DNA from: Gonocerus acuteangulatus
Lineage: Eukaryota; Arthropoda; Insecta; Hemiptera; Coreidae
Direction of reading: 5' to 3'
Assembly: GCA_946811695.1 (NCBI GenBank)
Contig: OX328126.1
Location: 10,584,246 to 10,648,245 of the forward strand
Length of the DNA stretch: 64,000 nucleotides
Part shown: positions 42,345 through 52,839 of the stretch, piece after piece
How positions within the stretch are numbered: position 1 is the stretch's first letter
How the letters are laid out: every line of letters begins with the position of its first letter
Translations under genes and position numbers: made by a program
The notes under the pieces: model-generated
Told to the model about the DNA's origin: nothing
The model's database searches: none
What the model saw: the letters and a program-made list of their open reading frames with translations, nothing else

Positions 42345-42672
42345 AGGTTATGTTATATCGTCAGAGGATAGTTAGGTTATATCGTCAGAGTATGGTTAGG
42401 TTATATCGTCAGAGGATGGTTAGGTTATATCGTCTAAGGAAGGTTAGGTCATGTTGCTAGAGGATTGTTAGGTTATATCGTCAGAGGATGGTTAGGTTAT
42501 ATCGTCTAAGGAAGGTTAGGTCATGTTGCTAGAGGATTGTTAGGTTATATCGTCAGAGGATGGTTAGCTTATATTGTCAGAGGATGGTTAGGTTATATCG
42601 TCTGAGAATGCCTAGGTTATATCCTCTGAGGATGGTTAGGTAAAATCGTCTGAGGATAGTTAGGTTATATCC
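42345..42672. repeat. 24-bp satellite, about 13 copies
   Basis: The unit is GAGGATGGTTAGGTTATATC followed by GTCA, with variants. It lies about 2.1 kb upstream of the receptor exon. It contains GGTTAGGTTA but is not a (TTAGG)n telomeric array. Confidence 0.85.
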
Positions 42673-42856
42673 ATTCAAGTGGACTTCCATTCAATGAAAT
42701 TCTATAAAAACAAATGTTTGGCTAGCTGGGAAGGGAAGGTTTTCTAGGAACCCTCGAGCAGATCTAGCTCCAGCGAGTTCAGAGATCCGTCACTCATTCC
42801 TCTCGGAGACCGCCAGATTAGAGAGAACGCCGGATAAGGGAGAGTCTACTGTGTAT

Positions 42857-43123
42857 GCGGGTGTCCCGCATTGAGATGTCATAACATTAGGGGTTTATTC
42901 TGCACCTGATTTCCTATCTGAACATGTAGCTGAGCTATTCAAACTTTTGTCTATTTTCAAAACTATTGTTTTTTTTTTTTTTTATAAAATCATTTCCAGA
43001 TTACTGGTTAATGTATTCTAAATAATGACAACACTTTTAGAATCTACAGGAAGTTCCCCTGAGCTACAAATGAGGTGCAGAATAAACCCCTTAAATTATG
43101 ACATCTCAATGCCGGACACCCTG
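42857..43123. mobile_element. Short MITE with ~60-bp TIRs (mariner-like end)
   Basis: The left end (GGGTGTCCCGCATTGAGATG then TCATAACATTAGGGGTTTAT) is inverted at the right end (GACATCTCAATGCCGGACAC then CCTG). The terminus CAGGGTGTCC resembles Tc1/mariner-type ends; that assignment is inference. The interior of about 100 bp is not coding. Confidence 0.65.
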
Positions 43124-43199
43124 TGTATATACACAGTTTCTACTGTTCGTTCCCGTACACATGTGGAGGCGTTTATTCCTTCGCCATTACAAGCACTTA

Positions 43200-43724
43200 A
43201 AAAAACCAGTCCCGTAACAGGCCACGAGGGCCCTAAGGGGCGGATACTATAGAGGTATCTGATTCATGACCATTCGGCACACTAGGGAGATAGCGTGGTC
43301 AGTACTATGCCCCGGCCGCCTGATTTTCCCCTTGGCTGCTTCGACTGCTAGCGTCATTAGCACCCAAGGTACCCATTATTTTTTTTTTTTTTTTTTTTTT
43401 TTACGGCGCATCGACATAATTCTTGGCCAGGGTGCAGCCAGGAATGTTCTCAGCGAGCCATGAGATGAGAAACTTTCTGGCGCCGGTGGGGATCGAACCC
43501 ACCATCTCCCGCTTATGAATCTAGCGCGCTAGCCACTAGACCACGGGAGGTACCCATTATTAAATTAATTAACGGCTGGGTTGGCCTAGGGACGGTCAGG
43601 GATGCCGAATTCAACCCATGAACAAAGACAATAGAAGAAAAAATCTTTAGCGCTTGCTCGGGATTTGAACTCAGGTCCTCCAACTTATTAATCCAGTGCT
43701 CCACCACTGAGCTAACGTCGCCCC
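43200..43724 (-). mobile_element. tRNA-derived SINE (family T1), interrupted by another SINE
   Basis: In minus orientation the tRNA-like head lies at the high-coordinate end (plus-strand inverse of TTAGCTCAGTGGTGGAGCAC) and the body ends at 43200. It is flanked by the 15-bp duplication CATTACAAGCACTTA at 43185-43199 and 43725-43739. A second SINE occupies 43381-43548. Confidence 0.85.
43381..43548 (-). mobile_element. tRNA-derived SINE (family T2) nested in T1
   Basis: On the minus strand: A box TGGTCTAGTGGCTAGCGC, B box GGTTCGATCCC, a short body (CATGGCTCGCTGAGAACATT) and an A-tail. It is flanked by the 13-bp duplication GGTACCCATTATT at 43368-43380 and 43549-43561. It must therefore be younger than the host SINE. 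Confidence 0.88.
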
Positions 43725-43961
43725 CATTACAAGCACTTACCTGGTATTAAGATGGTTCCTTTTTGTTCTTCTTCCAACAGCGAATCAACATTTTTGACAA
43801 CCGCTCAGTGTGAAAGAAGTGAGAAGTATTCTGTAACTGTTAATGTATTCTGAGTTCTGCTAACTGTAATCTGTCAGCAAACGCTGGAACAACTTGCACA
43901 GCGCTGTCAGCAGCCTGCCCCTCTATTATTCGGCTGACCGATTTTTTTAAGTAAATTAATT

Positions 43962-44082
43962 AGCAAAAATTCCTCCGAAGGAAAGTAGCAATTGAGGTTG
44001 CACTCATAACGGAATTTATGAAAAATTCCTTCGAGTCTTTATCGATCCTACCTACTAGATACCGTAAATGACCCCCGTTAAA

Positions 44083-44136
<54 letters not shown>

Positions 44137-44515
44137 AGTACAAGGGCGCTGTATCTCCTTCCTGCGCTATTACTGTATTCCGTTACTTATTCAAGAACAA
44201 TAGATGAAAATCAGAATTTTTTTTTTTATTTATTTTTTTTTCGTTTTTAACAGCGCATCAACTATTTTGCTATTAGCGCCGGGCTAGCTAGAGGTTACCA
44301 CCCTATTATAACGCCAACAGCACGTGGTCGGTCACCCATTCAGGTACTGACCACGCCCGACGCTGCTTGACTTCGGTGATCAACGGGAACCGGTGCATTC
44401 AACGTGGCTATGGCTGTTGGTTATACGTTATTACAAGCAAATTTTCAGGAATGCACTCGACACTACGCAAATTCTGAGGAATGTCCTTAGTTATGCAGCT
44501 CATGCGTGACGGACT
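43962..44515 (+). repeat. R-family repeat, copy R5, interrupted by 5S-SINE
   Basis: It has the family left end (TCCTCCGAAGGAAAGTAGCA), the GATCCTACCTACTAGATACC module, a (TA)n tract (44089-44132) and the right end (TTATGCAGCTCATGCGTGAC). It lacks the poly-C modules. A 5S-SINE lies at 44216-44421. Confidence 0.7.
44216..44421 (-). mobile_element. 5S rRNA-derived SINE nested in R5
   Basis: On the minus strand: AACAGCCATAGCCACGTTGA, then box-A-like CACCGAAGTCAAGCAGCGTC, then GTACCTGAATGGGTGACCGA. The body (GGGTGGTAACCTCTAGCTAG, CCCGGCGCTAATAGC) and an A-rich tail follow. This is the best-preserved copy in the window and the closest to 5S rRNA. Confidence 0.85.
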
Positions 44516-44759
44516 TTTATTTTCAAAAATTGGGTAGATTAATTCCCGTTACTAGCGAGGCTTTAAAAAAGGCCCCCATGCCTATCCCATATTAATGTGT
44601 GTCGGTTTCACTCACCAAAAATATGGCAAGCCAAAATACAGGGCTTCTGAATTAAGATAGTGGCTTAAAGGAAAATAAATACCTGGCTGCAGAAACCTTC
44701 CGACAGGTCCTTAATCACCGATTTTGACGATATTAATAAATATTTCTTCTTGTTTTCAG

Positions 44760-45026
44760 GTGATCCTCGTGCTCAAGTCCGTAGACCGGTATGAAATCAC
44801 CAATACCTCCATCATGGTACAGATAGTCTCTCACGTCCTTGCCTACATGAACTCCTGCGTGAACCCGATACTCTACGCCTTCCTATCCGAGAACTTCCGC
44901 AAGGCATTCAGGAAGGTGATCTACTGCGGACCGGAAGGAGGTTTCCACGCTCATCAGGTCAACGGAAGACAGGATCCGGAGAAATCCGCCATCACCAAGA
45001 CTACAAGGTCTACCAACATAATATGA
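44760..45026 (+). CDS. Allatostatin-A-type neuropeptide GPCR, last coding exon (partial)
   Basis: A pyrimidine-rich acceptor ending TTGTTTTCAG (44750-44759) opens an exon of 88 codons plus TGA. The frame enters in phase 0 at GTG. The peptide covers the end of TM6 (VILVLKSV), extracellular loop 3, TM7 with the NPxxY motif ([16 protein letters not shown]), helix 8 (RKAFRKVI) and a tail with a likely palmitoylated Cys (YCGP). It ends [10 protein letters not shown]. The TM7/helix-8 signature is typical of insect allatostatin-A (galanin-like) receptors, which signal at the plasma membrane to inhibit hormone release or modulate gut and feeding. Other peptide GPCRs of this group cannot be fully excluded. 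No upstream exon is visible in the window, so the preceding intron is long or the other exons lie outside. Confidence 0.85.
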   Translation: MILVLKSVDRYEITNTSIMVQIVSHVLAYMNSCVNPILYAFLSENFRKAFRKVIYCGPEGGFHAHQVNGRQDPEKSAITKTTRSTNII

Positions 45027-45322
45027 GAGAAGCAAGTGAATCAATCATTTTGCTTGATGGAAACTGTGCACGTCCCTTTAAGACGCATGTCACATGGATG
45101 GGTCCTTTTTTATTGTCTATCCTTTGAAACATATCTGCTGTGCAAATTAGCGATTCGAGATCACAAAATGTGCAGAAAGAAAACTGCTGAAATTCCCAGT
45201 ATCCAAAATTGGATTTTTTTCTGAATATTCTTATTAAAGGCTCGGGAACACAGGACGCGATCAAACGATCGTGGTCTACGATAAGGGGACATCACATTGG
45301 CGATATCTTTTTGAGCAATACA

Positions 45323-45600
45323 ATTCTTAAATGAAGGGGTCGGGGCAAAACAGTGCCAAGCAACATTTCTAACAAAACTTAACTGTAGCTGCTATATGTT
45401 GGATATTATGTGGGACTATCAGTCTATGGTGCAAATGCTACTAAAGTATTACTACAAGCTCTGTATGCTACTTAATCTTGTTTCCCCTAACCATTTCAAC
45501 TGATAGTCCCACATAATATCCAACATATAGCAGCTACAGTTATGTTTTTTAAAAATGTTGCTTGCCACTATTTTGCCCCAACTTCTTCAATTTAAATAAG
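45323..45600. mobile_element. Foldback MITE 300 bp downstream of the receptor stop
   Basis: Arms of about 100 bp (45323-45422 and 45500-45600) are inverted copies (CTGTAGCTGCTATATGTTGG, ATTATGTGGGACTATCAG) with a 77-nt spacer. It may lie within the receptor 3' UTR, since no convincing poly(A) signal is seen before it. Confidence 0.8.
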
Positions 45601-45639
45601 GGAATACATTCAACAAGCAAAATAGATTTTTTTTTTTTT

Positions 45640-46835
45640 TTTTTATTAAAATAACATAACCACAAAATATATTACTTTCGATAAATTATTCAGTTTCATC
45701 ACTCATTTTATCGCGCGATAAATGTTTAATTTTGTACAACTGTGTCGCCCTGCAAAGCGATAAAGACCAGCTCGCTGCGACCGATCGCCCTCTGTGTGAC
45801 GGGGCTGATGCTATGTTTAATACAAGTTGATCGCCTACCACCCTCCGTCAGATATCGCTGTCTGCCGTGATACAGATCGCGTCCTGTGTGGCCAAAACAT
45901 AAAAAAAAAAACAGTTTGAAGGATAAAAAAGACGTTTTCATATTTTTCTTTGTATTTCAATTTCGATGAGAAATTTAATTTTAACACAACAACTATAACA
46001 TATAAAAACCCAGGGTTGGTGAAAAGTGTATCCAAATTATGTTATTTCAACATTATTTTGCAAATTATTTAAAATTAAAACAATCGGACAATTGCATGTG
46101 TTCTCTTTGATATTAACTCAGATAACAAAATTATTTTCTATTAAATTCTAACGACACATCCGAATGGATGTTTAAGTTAACATGGACGCTCCAAAATGTT
46201 ACGGATATATAATACCTTAGCCCGTAATATTGCGTTCCAATTGACACACATCAATTCATAGACATTGATCAGGGACTTTCGGAATATGTTTTACTATAAA
46301 TCCGATCATTAAGGGTTTAAAGGAAGAAGACTGGAAAAAAATATTGGAATTTAAATAGCCAAAATATATTTTCTAACAATGGCGCCTACTTAGAATAACC
46401 TTATTGTATCAACATAAAAAAATAATATACTTTCTAAACAATCTGAAAGAGAACTGAGCATGATTTTAAATGTGATATTTTTTGACGGAAAAAGCTACAA
46501 ATTGAATCAAAGAAACTTTGCCAGTTATTACTCTCCTCGAGATATCATTAAAGAATTCCACTCATGCATGTAACAAGCGGAAAGTCAACAAATGAGATTC
46601 ATGAATTAATAGAATTGATTTTTTAATTTCAGGTCAACAAGTTTTGCACGTTTATTCCCTCGACAAGAGATTCAATCAGAAATGTTTACTGCCACAGTAT
46701 GCAATAAAACCTTCCGCTGTCCGTGCAATGTTATGATAGGTGTGAAAGGTTCCTGTTTCTGTAAACGTTTTAGATTTTAGCTTCTGAAGGGGCACCGAAG
46801 GAGCAAACCTGGTTGAGCTGGGTTACGAAATTATA
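45640..46835. other. Intergenic sequence, no feature identified
   Basis: A GC-richer patch around 45740-45890 (GCGATAAAGACCAGCTCGCT) may be part of an unrecognised repeat. The rest is AT-rich without coding signal. Confidence 0.35.
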
Positions 46836-47113
46836 TACAGGTTGTATAACAATACTCCAGAGGGCGAAACTAGACAAAAAATTTAATTAAACCCTGCAAA
46901 CCGCATGATTCCATCTGTTTGCCTTCCCGAGATATGCCTGTTCTAATTGTTATTTAGAAAAATCCTTGTGTTTTGTACAAAAATCCCAATTTTCTCTCCA
47001 TGTACACATTAATTTTAAAGTTACACCACATTTTTTTTTAATCCCCAAGGTTATAGCACTTTGAATGTTCTGCGACTGCAATAACTGTTCAAAAAGGGTT
47101 AATATTAACAAAA

Positions 47114-47411
47114 CGGAAACAAGTAGTATTAACCAGGCTTAGAATTGGACTCTGCTTACTAACTCGCGGATATCTTATGCAAGAAAAAGATAGACCAAAT
47201 GCATACATTGTAACGAGGACCTTACAGTAAAACACATACTGATAGACTGTAGACTGAGAAAAACTTACAAATACCACACAACTTATTTCACATACTATTA
47301 CCAGATAGCCCTCACATCAACACAATACTCAAACGTTTAAAAACACTCAACATATACTCAAAAATCTAATAAAATTTAAATATAGTTGAGCTTTACTTAT
47401 ATATATAATAT

Positions 47412-47447
<36 letters not shown>

Positions 47448-47780
47448 GTATATAAAATATATATAATATATATATTATATAAAATATAAATATATAATAA
47501 TATGCAATATACATAATAATATATAATATAACCATAAAATAAAATGTTCAATTGACATTCATCCTCATAAAAAGTAAAATATCGAATTTACATAATTTTA
47601 ATTTGAAGTACTTATATTTTCCATATATATTATTTATTGTTATTTTGTTGTTTTTAGATTTATTTATTTTTTATAATTATTTATTTCTCTTTTTCTTTTG
47701 GACTGCGAATGATTTTCATATTCATAAAACTGTAATGAGACCATCGCCAAAAGTTACGGGGCTCTAAAAAGAAATAAATA
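47114..47780 (+). mobile_element. 5'-truncated I-like LINE 3' end with 13-bp target duplication
   Basis: The conceptual frame gives the C-terminal knuckle of a LINE ORF2 (CIHCNEDLTVKHILIDC), preceded by an LRIGLCLLTRGYLMQEKD-like segment in another frame, so it is frameshifted. A 3' UTR with TA-rich repeats and an AAATAAATA tail follows. AATATTAACAAAA at 47101-47113 and 47781-47793 is the target duplication. Confidence 0.8.
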
Positions 47781-47865
47781 AATATTAACAAAAAAGTTTA
47801 GTTAGCGATAAGCTTTCGAGAAACACTAAAGTTCCACAGGAAATTCAGCAAAAGTTCTTAAATTT

Positions 47866-48745
47866 AATTACCTTTCCCACGGTATACTATGAACTGAGAT
47901 TATTTCTCAATTAATTAACTTACCTTTCCCACGGTATACTCTGAACTAAGATTATTTCTCAATTAATTAACTTACCTTTCCCACGGTATACTATGAACTG
48001 AGATTATTTCTCAATTAATTAACTTACCTTTCCCACGGTATACTATGAACTGAGATTATTTCTCAATTAATTAACTTACCTTTCCCACGGTATACTATGA
48101 ACTGAGATTATTTCTCAATTAATTAACCTACCTTTCCCACGGTATACTATGAACTGAGATTATTTCTCAATTAATTAACTTACCTTTCCCACGGTATACT
48201 CTGAACTGAGATTATTTCTCAATTAATTAACTTACCTTTCCCACGGTATACTATGAACTGAGATTATTTCTCAATTAATTAACTTACCTTTCCCACGGTA
48301 TACTATGAACTGAGATTATTTCTCAATTAATTAACTTACCTTTCCCACGGTATACTATCAACTGAGATTATTTCTCAATTAATTAACCTACCTTTCCCAC
48401 GGTATACTATGAACTGAGATTATTTCTCAATTAATTAACTTACCTTTCCCACGGTATATTATGAACTGAGATTATTTCTCAATTAATTAACTTACCTTTC
48501 CCACGGTATACTATGAACTGAGATTATTTCTCAATTAATTAACCTACCTTTCCCACAGTATACTATGAACTGAGATTATTTCTCAATTAATTAACTTACC
48601 TTTCCCACGGTATACTATGAACTGAGATTATTTCTCAATTAATTAACTTACCTTTCCCAAGGTATACTATGAACTGAGATTATTTCTCAATTAATTAACT
48701 TACCTTTCCCAAGGTATACTATGAACTGAGATTATTTCTAAATTT
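47866..48745. repeat. 52-bp satellite array, about 17 copies
   Basis: The unit CTTACCTTTCCCACGGTATA then CTATGAACTGAGATTATTTC and TCAATTAATTAA is highly homogeneous. Differences between units are single bases, so amplification is recent. Confidence 0.9.
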
Positions 48746-48982
48746 AATAAGGTAATTGGACATTTGGAGGGAAAAACAACTGAAAAATAAAACTAATATC
48801 ATGTTTATTTTTGTGATATCACGAATAAATGAAAATTATTCCTGATTAAAATAGGCATTTAATGATTACGGTAAGCCTTACATTAAATTTGGATACAAAA
48901 TAAAATGAATTACTCTGGCAAAAGTCCGGGAAAAAACAGATTGATAGATAGATATGGAGTTTGGCGCTCCACTACTAGGTTA

Positions 48983-51470
48983 CACAGGTCTACAACCAAA
49001 AATTTGATTTGATGATTTTGGCTAATCTCTGTGTTTCTTGGTGTGCTGAGGACGAAAAGTCCGTTTTTCTCTATCACGTACAGATTTTTTTCAAATCCAT
49101 AGAACATAATATACCTGTTATACACATAAATTTGGTAAGAAGTAGGTTTTTTTTTTTCCAAAGGATTTCTCTTTTTATAAACAGACATCTTTCACTAGGT
49201 GGTGTAGGCAATGACTCCCTCAGTAGATGTTGTAGGCCTGAGGGTGTCTAGGCACGACCTGTTCAGACAGGAACGTTTGGTCTCAGATGTCACCGTCTGA
49301 AGCTAAACGAGATTGAACCTGTTGTATCAGGAACTTGGAGCTAAATTTCTGTTCATTCTCTCAGTACAGTAGTATCAACTGAAGTGAACACATTCACTGA
49401 GGTCTCTTAGTTGTGTCAAAGTGATTAAGAACGTATTTTAAGGTTTGAAAGTGCATTTAGACAAAATGTCTCATCGTCGTTGTGTTACCAGTCCAGACTA
49501 CTTCTGTTTTATCTGTGGTGAGTACACAGTTAAGAAATACCAACGAAATATAACAGGTTTTGTCAAAAATGTATATTATGCATATTTTGGCTTGAGAATA
49601 GGAGATCAAGATAAAGTGTGGGCTCCTCACAAAGTATGCCATAGCTGCGTAGAAAAACGTCGCTTATGGTACAAAGGAGAGTTAAAATCTTTCGGATTTG
49701 CTATCCCAATGATGTGGAGGGAGCAAAAAAAACCACGTTAATGACTGTTACTTTTGTAATTGTCATGTTCAAGGCTATAATTCCAAAAATCATAAGCTCA
49801 TTAACTACCCTAAAGTGGAATCTGCTAGTCGTCCGGTACCACACGGTCCTGGATTGACAGTTCCTCAGCCCCCTCGTGACTTGGGCAATATAGATAGGGA
49901 AGCTAATAGAGAAGACTGTATGTCGGAGAGCGATGAAGTACACAGTGAGTTCAAAGCAAGCAGTTCAGAAGATGAACCTCAGCTTATTTCTCAACAGGAG
50001 TTGAACGACTTAGTGAGAGATCTTGGACTTCCAAAAGATGCAGCTCAGTTACTTGGCTCCCGTCTTAAAAACAAAAATGTATTACAGCCAGGCACTTCTT
50101 TTTCATGGTATCGACACCGTGAAGCAGTTTTTGTTCCTTACTTTGCTCTGGATGAGAATCTTATTTATTGCAAAGACATTCTTGGTCTGATGGGTCAGTT
50201 TGGTATACAATATGACCCAATTCATTGGCGTCTATTCATAGACTCATCAAAGCGAAGTCTAAAGGCTGTTTTGTTGCACAATGGCAATACTTATGCTTCA
50301 GTTCCAGTTGGCCATTCGGTACATTTAAAAGAAACATACGAAAATTTTTCATTAGTTCTCGAACGAATTCATTATAATGAGCATAACTGGTTGATATGTG
50401 GAGACTTGAAAGTACTTACTATACTTATACTACTAGGTCAGCAATCAGGGTACACCAAGTTCCCTTGTTTTTTATGTTTATGAGATAGCCGAGACAGAAA
50501 TTCCCATTGGAACAACAAAGACTGGCCATCACGAGGAGCTCTGTCGCCAGGCCAAAAAAATTTAATTAGGAGAAGTTTGGTTCCTTCTGACAAAATCCTG
50601 CTACCTCCTCTACACATAAAGCTAGGGCTGATAAAACAATTCGTAAAGTCTCTCAATAAAGAAGGTGAATGTTTTAAGTACTTATGCTCCAAGTTTCCAC
50701 GATTAAGTGATGCAAAGCTAAAAGAGGGGATCTTTGTAGGCCCAGATATTCGGAAACTTTTCACAGATCCACATTTCACTCAGACTATGAATGAGAAGGA
50801 GAAGGAAGCTTGGAATTCTTTTAAAGATGTTGTTGAGAAGTTCCTTGGTAACGTGAAGGATCCCAACTACAGAAGTATCGTGGAACGCATGTTGAAGGCA
50901 TTTCAATTACAAGGTTGCAACATGAGTTTGAAGGTTCACTTCTTACATTCGCATGTGGACTATTTTCCGGAAAACTTAGGGGAAGTAAGTGAAGAACAAG
51001 GGGAAAGGTTCCATCAGGACATCCAGGAAATGGAACGTAGGTATCAGGGCAAATGGAACGTAAACATGATGGCTGACTATTGTTGGATGCTGCAGCGTGA
51101 ATCATCTGAAGAGTCCTACAGCCGGAAACGAACACGGAGAAATTTTCAAGAGAAAAAACTACGTTTTCATAAAAATAATAACTAAATATGCCACTGTTAA
51201 TTCTGAAGCTGTTATTTCTACACATTTATGTATTTTGTACAGTAAACAACATTGAAATAACTAAAAGATCATGGAAATAAATGAAAACTCTTATTCGCCA
51301 ATTCTGTTTTCTTTTAATGGTAGTACCTCTGCCCTTACTTGAGATTGAACAATTTCCTTACGTGATAGAGAGGGACTGACCTCATGTTCGGCTTCAGCAC
51401 GCCAAGGAGCATAGAGATTGACCAAAATCATCAAATCAAATTTCAGAAAGATTATTTTTGTAGACCTGTG
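48983..51470 (+). mobile_element. DNA transposon with ~110-bp TIRs and TTA duplication
   Basis: The ends start CACAGGTCTACAA. The left arm to about 49082 and the right arm from about 51360 are inverted copies with a small insertion (TTGATTTGATGATTTTGG, CTCTATCACGTA). TTA flanks both sides (48980-48982 and 51471-51473). The interior codes for a transposase-like protein (49466-51185). A TIR starting CAC with a 3-bp duplication is compatible with a CMC/CACTA-like or PIF/Harbinger element; the superfamily is uncertain. Confidence 0.75.
49466..51185 (+). pseudogene. Transposase-like protein, one frameshift and one stop
   Basis: The start is ATG at 49466. An N-terminal zinc-binding region (CFICGEY, HKVCHSCVEK, then CYFCNCH) precedes an acidic linker and a conserved core. 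The core contains WLICGDLKVLTILILLGQQS, GYTKFPCFLCL, VHFLHSHVDYFPENLG, EEQGERFHQDI and MMADYCWML. The acidic residues in GDLK, HVDYF and EEQGERFHQ could be a DDE/DDD triad; this is inference. An 8-A run at about 49727-49735 carries one extra A that shifts frame. A TGA at 50481-50483 sits where a Trp codon would read through into an in-frame continuation (DSRDRNSHW). Two simple lesions mean a young copy. The protein belongs to a multicopy animal family of uncharacterised proteins as far as I can recognise it. Confidence 0.65.
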
Positions 51471-51473
51471 TTA

Positions 51474-52152
51474 TTTGCGCCTTCCAATATGTTGGTTAGA
51501 AAAGGTTTGGGTTCTGTTTTATAAATGTTTCATTTAGAAATTTAATTAAATTTTGAGACGTCTGTGAGTTTGTGGGATAGGTGTAGTTCTTTGCCTGTGA
51601 GTAATGGTGTTATGCTTTGTTTAGTTACAGATTATTATAAATGATTAGTTACAGAGTATATAATTAATTAGTTACAGACCATTACAATCATTATCTTAAA
51701 ACCCAATATGGCATTTATAATTTAAACCAAGACTATTATAATTTAAACTAAGACTATATAATTTAAACTAAGGCTAAATCCTAAAACCAGATAGGAACTT
51801 GTGATTCGCAACAATTAACTGCAATTTTTCTCTAGTTTCACTCCCTTGAGTATTGTCATATACTTGCTATATACCCTGTATGTTAATTCATGTACTGTAT
51901 TTGTTTACGTTCAGATTGATAAGCGAATAAGTAGATTTAATATGGCCACTCTTCTTAAATAAATCCGTAAGTATTTCGCACTTGTCTATCGTTTTACTTG
52001 TGTCAAATGACAATAACGAATGACCAATCCAGAATTTCCACAAATTATATAATTCGAGGACTTAGCCCCATTTTTCAGGAGTCTAGGAGCTTTGCTTGGC
52101 AGAATAAGGACCTTTGCATGAACATTGAAAATGGTCCCTGAAAACTTCCTGC

Positions 52153-52186
<34 letters not shown>

Positions 52187-52640
52187 AGCATTCCGCATTG
52201 ACAGCGTTTCGCCCAGACACAGATATAAAATAGAAATACATATTCATCCAATTACATAATGCTTATAAACGCATAGTAATTAACGTCTTATATAACAATT
52301 ATAAATCTTAATAATTAACATATTACATAATAATTACGAATCAAATTACATTACATTACGTATCTATTAATTATATAATTGAGTTTGTGAATAACAAACA
52401 GCTAAAAGTAAAGATAACATGTAAAAACAATACATTTTTAAGAACAAACATATAAAAATAAAGAAGGAAGAAAATAGTTTCTATGTACAATATGACTATA
52501 CATAATCGCAACAGTTTCTATGTACAATACAGGTTCAATGCATAATATGACTATACATAGGAACAATAGCTCCCACGTTTTATGTTTTTTTTAATTTTTT
52601 TATGTTCGGATTAAATAAAGATTATACACACAAGCCTTTT
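51474..52640. other. AT-rich intergenic sequence
   Basis: No gene is seen. A T-run lies at 52158-52183; the small frames around it are not convincing. Confidence 0.4.
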
Positions 52641-52776
52641 AGCACTTTCCTCCGAAGGAAAGTAGCTATTGAGGTTGGACTCATGACGGAATTTTTGAAA
52701 AATGTCTTCAAATCTTTATCGATCCTACCTAGTAGACAGCGAAAATGACCCCCGTTAAAATTTATATATATCTATA

Positions 52777-52839
<63 letters not shown>

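Larger units (their letters stand above)
43780..44640. mobile_element. Copy of the 26.8-kb hAT-like MITE, split by R5
   Basis: CGCTGGAACAACTTGCACAG and GCTGTCAGCAGCCTGCC on the left, and ATGCCTATCCCATATTAATG with AAAAATATGGCAAGCC on the right, match 27026-27300. R-family copy R5 interrupts it. Confidence 0.55.
46836..48765 (+). repeat. 'TACAGGGTGT' repeat with amplified 52-bp unit
   Basis: The left part (AACAATACTCCAGAGGGCGA, CTAGACAAAAAATTTAATT, TCTCTCCATGTACAC) matches 29530-29760. The right part is a 52-bp satellite where the other copy has one unit. A LINE 3' end is inserted between at 47114-47780. Confidence 0.65.

Noticed and set aside
42345..42672. Possible interstitial telomere repeat (TTAGG)n
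   Set aside because: The 24-bp unit contains GGTTAGGTTA once but is not a TTAGG array.
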